A stretch of 64,000 bases of DNA from an uncultured Latescibacterota bacterium (lineage in GTDB: Bacteria > Latescibacterota > UBA2968 > UBA8231). The stretch covers positions 744,001 to 808,000 of the forward strand of contig OX638377.1 of assembly GCA_951813615.1 (NCBI GenBank), written 5' to 3'. Numbering within the stretch: the first letter of the stretch is position 1; each line of letters opens with the position of its first letter. Of the stretch, positions 8,148 to 16,194 are shown piece by piece. The notes beneath the pieces were generated by a model. That model was not told where the DNA came from, did not search any database, and saw nothing but the letters and a program-made list of their open reading frames with translations. The translations under genes were made by a program, and so were the position numbers.

Positions 8148-9158
8148 CTAGCTCCTTTCTTCTTCGGCCCTCTTTTGCAGGGCGCGCATGTAAGCCAGTG
8201 TGTAAGCCGTGCCCAGCCGCCCGTCGTCGCCCATCTGCGGGATGTGATCCGGGATCAAGGTGCCGTCGTACCCGACTTCGGCCAGCGCGCGCATGGCCTG
8301 ATACATGTCGAAGTATCCGTCATCGACAAAGGTTTCGACAAAGTGCGGCAGCGGCTGGTCAACGTTGCGGTAGTGGACTTTGAATATTTTGCCCTGCCCG
8401 CCGAAGTAGCGGATCGTCTCCACCACGTCGCGTCCCATGGCCTCGCCGCCCTCCAGCCAGCAGCCGATGCACAAGCACATCCCCACGTTGGGGCTGTCGG
8501 CGATTTCGAGGGCGCGTTTGTACCCGTCAAAGCTGCTAAAAATGGGTCGGGGCACACCGCCCAACAGCACTCCGGGCGGGTCGTCCGGGTGGATGCCAAT
8601 GCGGACGCCGGCTTCCTCGGCGACCGGTGCGATTTCCTGGGCAAAGGAGGCGAAGTTGTCCCACAGCTCTTCCTCGGTGTATTCGCGGTCGTGCGTCAGT
8701 CCTTCGCCGGTAAAACCGCCGCCGGAGGCCTCGGCGAGCCGCGCCATGTCAAAGGCCCGCGCCCTAGAGCCGCCTCGGGTTTGCTCTGGCGGCGTGCTCC
8801 ACACGCTGTTGGCCATGTGGGCGTAGGTCGTGTAGGGAATGTCGGCTTGGCCCAAGTTGCGGATGTGCGCCTTGTACTCGGCGACTTTTTCGTCGCGGTT
8901 GGGCAGGTTGAGGGTGATCGCATCCACGTTGTGGACGCTGCCATTGCCCAAGCCGTAGAGCTGGATACCGCCGCGGGCAAAGTGCTCCCGACGGCTGCGA
9001 TAGTACTCGGGGGTGGCCTTGGCCGAGTCGATCCAAGTTACTGTGTATTCGACGCCCATCTGCCGGACAAAGGCCATTTCCTCGTCGCTCGGCTCTGGGG
9101 ACATTTGGGCCGCGACCTTGAGGCCGGGCGCTATTTCCATGTGGCTTTTGACGGCCAT
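8148..9158 (-). CDS. uxuA: UxuA-like mannonate dehydratase / TIM-barrel sugar-acid dehydratase
   Basis: This 336-residue TIM-barrel protein contains the HPDDPP hallmark of mannonate dehydratases (190-195). H190, C230, H262 and D304 are placed as expected for the Mn-binding set. UxuA converts D-mannonate to 2-keto-3-deoxygluconate in glucuronate breakdown. The start MAVKSHMEIA is supported by a near-perfect AAGGAGG; a 13-codon extension lacks one. It is the first gene of the operon. Divergence from canonical UxuA (C-I-G-C-W around the Cys ligand) leaves open a related xylose-isomerase-like function. Confidence 0.78.
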   Translation of the reverse strand: MAVKSHMEIAPGLKVAAQMSPEPSDEEMAFVRQMGVEYTVTWIDSAKATPEYYRSRREHFARGGIQLYGLGNGSVHNVDAITLNLPNRDEKVAEYKAHIRNLGQADIPYTTYAHMANSVWSTPPEQTRGGSRARAFDMARLAEASGGGFTGEGLTHDREYTEEELWDNFASFAQEIAPVAEEAGVRIGIHPDDPPGVLLGGVPRPIFSSFDGYKRALEIADSPNVGMCLCIGCWLEGGEAMGRDVVETIRYFGGQGKIFKVHYRNVDQPLPHFVETFVDDGYFDMYQAMRALAEVGYDGTLIPDHIPQMGDDGRLGTAYTLAYMRALQKRAEEERS

Positions 9159-9230
9159 GGCGATCCTCCTTGCGGCCCCTACTGGGCCGGACTGCACGCT
9201 GCAAAGGGCAGGGGTGGGATTTGAGCGGCA

Positions 9231-9259
9231 AATCTAAGGCCGGAGCCGTTTGGTATCAA
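9231..9259 (-). promoter_or_regulatory. Sigma-70-type promoter for the uxuA-PhyH-sulfatase operon
   Basis: Read on the minus strand, TTGATA is followed after exactly 17 bases by TAGATT, about 73 bases before the UxuA-like start. Each hexamer matches the sigma-70 consensus at 4 or more positions. It lies in the divergent spacer shared with the SAM hydroxide adenosyltransferase gene. Confidence 0.45.
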
Positions 9260-9325
9260 CCGAGGAACGCAGGCGGCGAATTGAATATGTCGCTATACTT
9301 GGAAAGCGGGAGGTATGCGTGCAAA

Positions 9326-10129
9326 ATGCAGAATAAATTCATGCGGCGTGCGGCCCCAATCGTCACGCTGACGACGGATTTCGGCGGGGGCGATTACTAC
9401 GTCGGCGCGATGAAAGGGGTCATCTTGGGCATCGCACCGGAGGCCCAACTCGTGGATATTTCTCATCAGATTCCGCCCCAAGACGTGCTCGCCGCAGCCT
9501 TTGTTCTGCGCCACGCTGCGCGCGAATTCCCGCCCGGTACCGTTCATTTAGCCGTCGTCGATCCCGGCGTAGGTACGCGACGACGTCCCCTTGCTCTCCA
9601 AAGCAGTGGCCACTTGTGGGTGGGGCCGGACAACGGTCTCTTCAGCTTTGTCCTCGACCGCGCCGATAGCCGGGTGCACGAGATCGCCCGGCCCGACCTT
9701 GGTCGGCCCAATCCAAGCAGCACCTTTCACGGCCGCGACCTCTTTGCTCCGCTGGCTGCTCACCTCTGTCGTGACTTGGACCTTGCTGACGTCGGTCCGC
9801 CGTTGGCCGATCCGGTGTGCTTGGCCGAATCCGCACCTTGTAAATCGGCTGACCGCATCGCCGGCCACATCATCCACATCGACGGCTTCGGCAACTTGGT
9901 AAGCAACATTGCGGCCGCCGATATTGCGCCGTGGGGTGCTGCGCTGCGCATCCGCGTCGGTGACTACGTAATCACAGAGCTTTGCCGCACGTACGAGGAT
10001 GTCGAGTCGGGCGCACCGCTTGCTTTGATCGGCAGCGCTGGTCTGTTGGAAATTGCGGTAAACTGCGGCAATGCCGCTCGCCAATTGGGGGTGCAACGCC
10101 GTGCTACTCTTGTCGTCGAAAAGGTCTGA
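9326..10129 (+). CDS. SAM hydroxide adenosyltransferase (DUF62 / duf-62 SAM hydrolase)
   Basis: This protein of about 267 residues belongs to the SAM-dependent chlorinase/fluorinase-like DUF62 family, which hydrolyses S-adenosylmethionine to adenosine and methionine. Diagnostic blocks are TLTTDFGGGDYYVG, VVDPGVGT-RRR, VGPDNGLFS and STFHGRDLFAP. The open frame begins at 9170. I prefer 9326 because GGGAGG lies 11 bases upstream and the protein then begins close to the conserved core; 9341 is also possible, and a TATACT lies at 9294. The physiological role of the family is unclear. It is 12 bases ahead of the mutase gene and probably cotranscribed. Confidence 0.88.
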   Translation: MQNKFMRRAAPIVTLTTDFGGGDYYVGAMKGVILGIAPEAQLVDISHQIPPQDVLAAAFVLRHAAREFPPGTVHLAVVDPGVGTRRRPLALQSSGHLWVGPDNGLFSFVLDRADSRVHEIARPDLGRPNPSSTFHGRDLFAPLAAHLCRDLDLADVGPPLADPVCLAESAPCKSADRIAGHIIHIDGFGNLVSNIAAADIAPWGAALRIRVGDYVITELCRTYEDVESGAPLALIGSAGLLEIAVNCGNAARQLGVQRRATLVVEKV

Positions 10130-10141
10130 GAAAGAAAAATT

Positions 10142-11500
10142 ATGTCTAATGCTCCACTCATCGTCAGCATTTCTGGAATTCGCGGTCTCGTCGGCCAGTC
10201 GCTCACTGATGAAGTTGTCGCCCGCTTTGCCTCGGCTTTTGGCACCACCTTGACACCGGGCGACACCGTCGTCCTCGCCCGCGACACGCGCCCGTCTGGA
10301 GCGGCTTTTGCCCAAGCTGCGGCCGCTGCTCTGCGCCAGACGGGCTGCCGCGTCGTCGATTTGGGCGCGAGCTCCACGCCCGGAGCCAAGCTGATGATCT
10401 CAGCGCTAGATGCCAAGGGTGCGATCATCATCACCGCCAGCCACAATCCGGCTCCTTGGAACGGCCTCAAGCTGGTGCGCGCCGACGGCGTCTTTCTCAA
10501 TGCGGAAGAGGGTGCGCGCGTCGAGGCCCTGTTCCACGCGGGCGAGTTTCGCTGCGCTGCGTCCGGCGAATTGGAAATGATCGATTCAGACGCCGTGGTG
10601 GCGCGTCACGTCCAGCAGATTGTGGACTACGTCGATGCCGACGCCATTCGCCGGGCCGGGTTCAAGGTGGCCGTTGATCCCTGCAATGGCACGGGGGGCT
10701 TGGTGGTTCCTAGCCTGCTGGACGCCTTGGGCGTAGAAACTACGCTCATCAACGCGCGGCCCGACGGCGATTTCGCCCACGACCCGGAGCCGGTGCCCGC
10801 CAATCTCGTCCAACTCGGGCAGGCCGTGCGCGACAACGGTTGCGCCATCGGTTTTGCTATCGACCCGGACGCTGACCGCGTCGCATTGGTCAATGCGAGC
10901 GGCTCACCCGTGGGCGAAGACTACACGCTCGCACTGGCGGTGCAAGCGGTGGCAGCGCGGCAGTCCGGCCCGGTCGTCACGACGCTCTCCACCTCGCAGG
11001 CTGTTACAGACGCGGCTGTTGCCCACAACTGTCCGGTCTTTCTCACGGCGGTCGGCGAGGTTCACGTGGTGGAGAAGATGATGGCTGAGGGAGCCGTCAT
11101 CGGCGGCGAGGGCAACGGCGGCGTCATCGTCACCCAAATCGGCCCCAGCCGCGACGCGGCTCTCGGTTTGGCCCTAGTGCTGGAGGCGATGGCACGCACT
11201 GGACGATCTCTTGAGGAACTGATCGCCGCGCTGCCCAGCTATGCCATCGACAAGCGCAAAATCACTTGCACTCCAGAGCAGTTAGACGCCGCTATTGCTG
11301 CTTTGCGCGAACGCTATCCCCAAGCGTATGTGCACCCGGTGCGCGATGGTTCCAAGCTCTACCTGAGCGGGCAGCTCGAATGTCCTTGGGTTCACCTCCG
11401 CGCCTCCAACACCGAACCTATTGTCCGGGTCATCGCCGAGAGCACGAGCGCTGCAGAATCCGCTCTGCTTTGCGACGAGGTGGAGGGGTTGTTTGAGTAG
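10142..11500 (+). CDS. glmM: Phosphoglucosamine mutase / phosphohexomutase
   Basis: This 452-residue alpha-D-phosphohexomutase has all four active-site loops: the phosphoserine loop TASHNP (S100), the Mg loop DPDADR near 242, the sugar-specificity loop GGEGNGGVI near 320 and a C-terminal phosphate loop RASNTEPIVR. GlmM converts glucosamine-6-phosphate to glucosamine-1-phosphate for UDP-GlcNAc and cell-wall synthesis. The GEGNGG loop and short length favour GlmM over phosphomannomutase, but the two are hard to separate by eye. Confidence 0.85.
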   Translation: MSNAPLIVSISGIRGLVGQSLTDEVVARFASAFGTTLTPGDTVVLARDTRPSGAAFAQAAAAALRQTGCRVVDLGASSTPGAKLMISALDAKGAIIITASHNPAPWNGLKLVRADGVFLNAEEGARVEALFHAGEFRCAASGELEMIDSDAVVARHVQQIVDYVDADAIRRAGFKVAVDPCNGTGGLVVPSLLDALGVETTLINARPDGDFAHDPEPVPANLVQLGQAVRDNGCAIGFAIDPDADRVALVNASGSPVGEDYTLALAVQAVAARQSGPVVTTLSTSQAVTDAAVAHNCPVFLTAVGEVHVVEKMMAEGAVIGGEGNGGVIVTQIGPSRDAALGLALVLEAMARTGRSLEELIAALPSYAIDKRKITCTPEQLDAAIAALRERYPQAYVHPVRDGSKLYLSGQLECPWVHLRASNTEPIVRVIAESTSAAESALLCDEVEGLFE

Positions 11501-11568
11501 AGGAAGGGACGATATACACCCTATCGTAGAGACGTTGGCAACACGATGACATACAGTTAAGAACGAAG

Positions 11569-11597
11569 TTGACCATATAAGTAAACATAGATACATT
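11569..11597 (+). promoter_or_regulatory. Promoter of the HTH-methyltransferase gene
   Basis: TTGACC (11569-11574), a 17-base spacer and TACATT (11592-11597) lie about 32 bases before the methyltransferase ATG, which also has AGGAGA at 11615. The spacer is AT-rich compared with flanking genes. The fused HTH protein could bind here, but I could not define a convincing operator palindrome. Confidence 0.5.
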
Positions 11598-11628
11598 ATC
11601 CTCGAATTCCACCTAGGAGAACATCCGC

Positions 11629-12882
11629 ATGGTTCAGTTTGGGCATCACCTGAAGGCGGCTCGCCTTGAAAGCGGATTGACCCAAGCCGATGTAGCAAGT
11701 CGCCTTGGGGTTTCAAAGGGGTACATCTCGCGCCTCGAGAGCGGCAAGGCGCGACCCGCCGAAGCCACAGTCCGACGCCTAGCTGAACTCTGCGCGACCG
11801 ACCCGGATTCGCTCCTCATCTTGGCCGATTACCTGCCCTCTGACCTTCGAGAAATTCTATCGCAGCATCCCGCTGAGGCGTCGGCGATCCTGCGCGGCAC
11901 CTTTGGGCGTACCGAGCACCCGCAAGATGCGCCCCCCGCTGTTGCCGAGTCTCAGGTGCTCTACCAGCCAAGCGAAGCCTCATATCAACTCGTCCAAGAG
12001 GATTGCTTCTCATGGATGAAGCATTGCCCCCCCAACAGCGTCCACGCCATCGTCACCGACCCACCCTACGGCCTGAAAGAGTACACCGCCCAAGAAAAGG
12101 ACAAACTCCGGCGTGGACGGGGTGGCGTCTGGCGCATCCCGCCAGCTTTGGACGGTTGCGTCCGCCAGCCCCTGCCTCGGTTTACCGTCCTCAGCAACGG
12201 CGATAAGCAGCAGCTTGCCGCGTTCTTTGGGCAATGGGGTGAGCGGGCATTGAGAGTGCTCGTGCCGGGAGGGCACGTTTTCATCGCCGCCAATCCCCTA
12301 CTTTCGCATTTGGTCTATGCCGCCCTCGTCGAAAGCGGATTTGAGAAACGCGGCGAGATCATCCGCCTAGTGCAAACGCTGCGGGGCGGTGACCGCCCCA
12401 AGAATGCACACGACGAATTTGCGGACGTCACTGTTATGCCTCGCTCTGGCTGGGAACCTTGGGGCCTGTTTCGCAAGCCGTGCGAGGGTCGCGTGCAGGA
12501 CAATCTGCGCGTATGGAAGACGGGCGGCCTGCGGCGGATCAGTGACGAACGTCCTTTTGGCGATGTCATCCGCAGTGCACCTACCCGACCGGCGGAACGC
12601 GCCATCGCGCCGCATCCCTCTCTCAAACCGCAGAGTTTTATGCGCCAGATCGTGCGCGCAGCTCTGCCGTTGGGCGAGGGGATAGTGCTCGACCCCTTCA
12701 TGGGCGGGGGTTCGACTGTCGCCGCCGCGTGTGCAGTGGGCTATGAGAGTATTGGCATTGAGAGCGATCCCGCGTTTTTCGAGATCGCAAAAGCCGCGAT
12801 TCCGCAATTGGCCACGCTGGAGGTCAACGGAGAAAACAAGTCGGCACCAACAGCCGAGCGGCAGCCGAGCCTGTTCGGCTAA
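11629..12882 (+). CDS. XRE-type HTH fused to N4/N6 DNA methyltransferase (type II R-M modification enzyme)
   Basis: This 417-residue fusion has an XRE/Cro-C1 helix-turn-helix at about residues 6-58 (LTQADVASRLGVSKGYISRL). A linker follows, then an amino-methyltransferase with catalytic DPPYG at 144-148 and the SAM-binding DPFMGGGST near 357. Catalytic motif before SAM motif means beta-class topology. HTH-methyltransferase fusions can repress their own promoter and so replace a separate C protein. The gene converges on a PD-(D/E)XK nuclease gene with only 6 bases between ends, which makes a restriction-modification pair likely. The recognition sequence cannot be predicted. Confidence 0.88.
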   Translation: MVQFGHHLKAARLESGLTQADVASRLGVSKGYISRLESGKARPAEATVRRLAELCATDPDSLLILADYLPSDLREILSQHPAEASAILRGTFGRTEHPQDAPPAVAESQVLYQPSEASYQLVQEDCFSWMKHCPPNSVHAIVTDPPYGLKEYTAQEKDKLRRGRGGVWRIPPALDGCVRQPLPRFTVLSNGDKQQLAAFFGQWGERALRVLVPGGHVFIAANPLLSHLVYAALVESGFEKRGEIIRLVQTLRGGDRPKNAHDEFADVTVMPRSGWEPWGLFRKPCEGRVQDNLRVWKTGGLRRISDERPFGDVIRSAPTRPAERAIAPHPSLKPQSFMRQIVRAALPLGEGIVLDPFMGGGSTVAAACAVGYESIGIESDPAFFEIAKAAIPQLATLEVNGENKSAPTAERQPSLFG

Positions 12883-12888
12883 AGACGC

Positions 12889-13530
12889 TTAGGGTTCGGC
12901 TAGAATGGCACGATGGCGACCAATGCCAACGTCGGGCAGCCGGTAGAGAAAATTGTTCCGCAGCTTCTCGACACCAACCGCGGTTATGGACGCTGTGGGT
13001 GTCCGGCGCGAAGCACCGGTGCGGCCTGAAAATGACCAATCCGCTTCGTCGAGCTTGGCGCAGAGAATTTCGAGAAATGTCAGCGGCGTAGAAGCCTCTT
13101 TTCCCTGCTCGCCAATCGCATAGCGAAACACCATTAGCCAGCAGTCCTCCGGGTTGTGCCCCTGCCAACCGCCGCGCTGAATGGACGATTTAATTTCGAT
13201 ACCTTCGTCGCCCTTTAACACTAGATTTGATGCGTAATGGCCTTTCGGCAGCAGGTCGGGATGACCTCCCACCTTTGCATTCGCCTCCAGCGTTTCAGCA
13301 GCGCGGGCGATATTTTTTACGAGGAACTCGGAGATCATGCCGGACAGCGAATTGCCCAGCAGTAATTCCTCTAATGGACGGAAGCCGCTGCTTTCGAGGA
13401 AGTCGTTCAATCCGTGAAAAAGCCGGTACGTCTCTGCCACCGCCTGTTCTATTTCTTCTACTTTGAGTCCGTAGGGAAGGACGACGCGGCGGTTCACGTA
13501 GCGGGAGTCGAGTTCGGTCGGCCGCGACAT
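12889..13530 (-). CDS. Putative PD-(D/E)XK restriction endonuclease
   Basis: This 213-residue protein carries H-P91-D92-L-L-P and, 20 residues later, E112-I-K114-S-S, the PD-x(n)-ExK arrangement of restriction nucleases. A helix with S67-E68-F precedes the core. I recognise no named family; the nuclease call rests on this motif and on the adjacent convergent methyltransferase. Its start lies 9 bases after the CYTH gene stop on the same strand, so it is probably expressed from that gene's promoter. Alternatives include another PD-(D/E)XK nuclease not linked to the methylase. Confidence 0.72.
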   Translation of the reverse strand: MSRPTELDSRYVNRRVVLPYGLKVEEIEQAVAETYRLFHGLNDFLESSGFRPLEELLLGNSLSGMISEFLVKNIARAAETLEANAKVGGHPDLLPKGHYASNLVLKGDEGIEIKSSIQRGGWQGHNPEDCWLMVFRYAIGEQGKEASTPLTFLEILCAKLDEADWSFSGRTGASRRTPTASITAVGVEKLRNNFLYRLPDVGIGRHRAILAEP

Positions 13531-13539
13531 GGCTCAGGA

Positions 13540-14046
13540 TCACCCAGCGGAGACGATATCCCCGTAGGAGCCTTTGACTAGCTGGTCGCTGGTAATTTCC
13601 AACGCCCGCATCAGGGCCTCGACGCGCTGGTGCGACTCTTCGACGCCCTTTTCTTCGGTCACGGCCTCTAGCTCGACGAACTGGCCGAGGCCCTTTACGT
13701 CGTCGAGGTGGATGCGCACGTTTTCCCACAGCCAGACTTGACGCGTCTTTTCCACCTCGACCAAGACGCCGTGGATGCTGCTGAGGATGTTGCGCAGGCC
13801 CTCGGGGTCTTCGGTCTTGGCAATCTCGTAGTCGCTGCGCTTGGGGCCAGCCAAGTCCTCGCGATGGTAGAAAATCAGATGACCTTCGTCGGTCCCAAGC
13901 TCGCGTAGCTTGAGTCGACCTTGGTCGATGTTGAAATAGGTGTCCTTCTGGTGGAAGGTCCCCGCCAACCCTGCACCGAGAGCATTGAGATTTTCTTCGG
14001 CACGCTCGACGTCTGGGTAGTGCGCTTTGATCTCGATATTGGTCAT
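13540..14046 (-). CDS. CYTH domain protein (class IV adenylate cyclase / CyaB-like)
   Basis: This 168-residue CYTH (CyaB-thiamine triphosphatase) protein begins MTNIEIKAHYPD, the NIEIK form of the ExExK signature. Basic and acidic strand residues follow (LKLRELG, HLIFYHRED) and a conserved QFVELEAV block comes near the end. CYTH tunnels bind triphosphate; members are adenylate cyclases, thiamine triphosphatases or tripolyphosphatases. No cyclase-specific evidence is visible. It is transcribed ahead of the restriction nuclease and diverges from the quinone oxidoreductase gene. Confidence 0.83.
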   Translation of the reverse strand: MTNIEIKAHYPDVERAEENLNALGAGLAGTFHQKDTYFNIDQGRLKLRELGTDEGHLIFYHREDLAGPKRSDYEIAKTEDPEGLRNILSSIHGVLVEVEKTRQVWLWENVRIHLDDVKGLGQFVELEAVTEEKGVEESHQRVEALMRALEITSDQLVKGSYGDIVSAG

Positions 14047-14143
14047 ATTAGATGCGTTTCGTTAAAGGCAGCTTGAAAATTTACACCTGTCCCTCGGCCC
14101 GTCAAGCTTGCGTTTCACTTCCCAATATATCAGAGTATAGGCC

Positions 14144-15118
14144 ATGAAAGCCATAACCGTAGCCAACGACGCGGACTACTCGCTCTGCTGGCAGGAGGTC
14201 CCAGACCCGACCTGCGGCCCGGGCGAGGTTCTCGTCGATATACATGCCACAGCCGTCAATCGCGCCGACCTCCTCCAGCGCGCGGGAAACTACCCACCGC
14301 CTCCGGGTGCATCTCCTTATATGGGCTTAGAAATGGCGGGTGTGGTCGCCGCTACCGGTGAGACTGTAACGCAGTGGCAGCCCGGCGACCGCGTCCTCGG
14401 CCTGCTTTCCGGCGGTGGGTACGCCGAGCGCGTGGCCGTTCCCGCCACCCATTTGCTGCCTCTGCCCGCGGAGCGCGATTTCACTTGGGGAGCGGCCATC
14501 TGCGAGGTCTTTCTCACCGCTTTTGTCAACTTGTTCCGCGAAGCTGGCTTGCGTACGGGCGAGACTGCCCTCATCCACGGTGGCGGCAGCGGCGTCGGCA
14601 CGGCCGCGGTGCAACTGTGCCACCAAGCCGGTGCTAAGGTGATCGTCACGGCTGGTACGGACGCCAAGGTGGCGTGCTGCCTAGCGCTGGGCGCGGAGTT
14701 TGGGGTCAACTACAAGGAGCGGGACTTTGCCGAGGCCATCCTCGCCCACACCGACGGCGTCGATGTGATCCTCGACATTGCAGGGGCCGACTATTTGGTG
14801 CGCAATATGCGGCTGCTCAAGTCTGAGGGCCGCCTCGTGATTATCGCCGTCTTGACCGGTGCCGAGGCCCAGATTGACCTCTTGGAATTGCAAAAAAAAC
14901 GGCTGCGGCTGATCGGTTCGGTTTTGCGCAGCCGCTCGGACGAGGAGAAAACCGCGATTATCGCGGCCTTTAAAGAGCGCTTCTGGCCGCTGTTAGTTGA
15001 CGGGCGCATGCGCGCTGTGATCGAGGACGTGCTGCCCATTGAGCGCGCGGCCGAAGCCCAAGACATCCTGCGGCAAAACCGCAACATCGGCAAGGTCGTT
15101 ATGCAAGTGCGGCCCTGA
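14144..15118 (+). CDS. NAD(P)H-quinone oxidoreductase, PIG3/QOR-type MDR
   Basis: This 324-residue zinc-independent MDR protein begins MKAITVAND and contains RADLLQRAGNYPPPPG followed by GLEMAGVV, the typical PIG3/TP53I3-like signature. The nucleotide loop GGGSGVGTAAVQL lies near 145-157. The family reduces quinones using NADPH. It heads a three-gene run with the C45 peptidase (15-base gap) and the CehA/McbA-type hydrolase. Confidence 0.87.
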   Translation: MKAITVANDADYSLCWQEVPDPTCGPGEVLVDIHATAVNRADLLQRAGNYPPPPGASPYMGLEMAGVVAATGETVTQWQPGDRVLGLLSGGGYAERVAVPATHLLPLPAERDFTWGAAICEVFLTAFVNLFREAGLRTGETALIHGGGSGVGTAAVQLCHQAGAKVIVTAGTDAKVACCLALGAEFGVNYKERDFAEAILAHTDGVDVILDIAGADYLVRNMRLLKSEGRLVIIAVLTGAEAQIDLLELQKKRLRLIGSVLRSRSDEEKTAIIAAFKERFWPLLVDGRMRAVIEDVLPIERAAEAQDILRQNRNIGKVVMQVRP

Positions 15119-15133
15119 GCCAAAGGAGCGAAC

Positions 15134-16183
15134 ATGAGCACCCGTTACCGCCACATTGAAGTCAGTGGCCCGCCGCGTGAACTGGGCCGACAGATTGGGG
15201 AAGCCGCCCGCGACGAAATACGCGGCTTTGCCGCCATTGCCTTAGAGCGGGTCAACAAGACCGTGCCCGTCTCGCGCGACCGCGCCATGGACATAAGCCG
15301 CCAGAGCATGGATTGCGCGGCTGCGTACGCGCCCGACATGCTCGACGAGTTGCGCGGCATGAGCGAAGGCGCGGGCGTCGCGCTCGACGATATGATGCTC
15401 TTGCAGGTGCGCAACCAGCTTTGCCCGGAGGAGGACGCGGCCTGTACGGCCTTTGCCGTCGCCCCTAAGCGCAGCACCGAGGGCCGGGCGATTGCCGCGC
15501 AAAACTGGGACAACGACCCCGCGCTGGACCCTTTCACCGTCGTGCTGACGCGCCGCCCGACTGGCAAGCCCGCGCTGATGAACGTCACCCAAGCGGGCCT
15601 GATTGCCTACATCGGCTGCAACGACGCCGGTATGGGCGTCTGCATGAACACCCTGCCAGCCCCTAGCCGCCCGGTCGGCGTCCCGCACTACTTTGCCGTG
15701 CGCGCCATTTACGAACAGACCTCGCTCAGCGACGCGGTCGACGCGGTGCGCCGGGCCGACCGCGCCATTCCCGGCAACGTCCTCCTCGCCACTCCGCAGG
15801 GGCCGGCCGATCTCGAACTCACTTTGGGCCAAGTCCACGTCTTGTGCGACGACGAGTTCGTCGTCCACACCAACCACTGCCTGCACCCGGAACTGGTGCC
15901 GATCAACCGCGAATTTCCCGAACTGATTGAGTCCGTCCCGCGCCACCACCGCATCGAACAGTTGCTCGGTCCCGAGCGGCTCGTAAGCATGGCGCAGGTG
16001 CAAGAGGCCCTGCGCGACCACGACCGGCATCCGTACTCCATCTGCCGCCACGCCAACGACCACCCGCAGACCGGTTTTTGGGCGAGCGTGTTTTCGGTGG
16101 TGATCGAAGCTGATCAAGGCCGCATGCACATTAGTCGCGGCAACCCCTGCGAGGCCCCGTACGAAACGTATTCGCTCAACTGA
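15134..16183 (+). CDS. C45-family peptidase / acyl-transferase-like Ntn hydrolase
   Basis: This 349-residue protein resembles acyl-CoA:6-aminopenicillanate acyltransferase (MEROPS C45). The self-processing site is A-C104-T-A-F, where cleavage would expose the Cys104 nucleophile. Downstream core residues QNWDND, GLIAYIGCNDAGMGV and HTNHCLHPE match the NtnH fold. Family members hydrolyse or form amide bonds, and the natural substrate here is unknown. No signal peptide is visible. A start at 15134 has GGAG spacing and gives the expected N-terminus. Confidence 0.82.
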   Translation: MSTRYRHIEVSGPPRELGRQIGEAARDEIRGFAAIALERVNKTVPVSRDRAMDISRQSMDCAAAYAPDMLDELRGMSEGAGVALDDMMLLQVRNQLCPEEDAACTAFAVAPKRSTEGRAIAAQNWDNDPALDPFTVVLTRRPTGKPALMNVTQAGLIAYIGCNDAGMGVCMNTLPAPSRPVGVPHYFAVRAIYEQTSLSDAVDAVRRADRAIPGNVLLATPQGPADLELTLGQVHVLCDDEFVVHTNHCLHPELVPINREFPELIESVPRHHRIEQLLGPERLVSMAQVQEALRDHDRHPYSICRHANDHPQTGFWASVFSVVIEADQGRMHISRGNPCEAPYETYSLN

Positions 16184-16194
16184 CAGGAGGTGCT

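Noticed and set aside
8175..9224. 349-residue plus-strand frame opposite the UxuA-like gene
   Set aside because: It is an exact antisense shadow of a gene carrying conserved HPDDPP and metal residues.
15242..16129. 295-residue minus-strand frame opposite the C45 peptidase gene
   Set aside because: It is antisense to a gene with clear NtnH motifs and has no upstream signals of its own.
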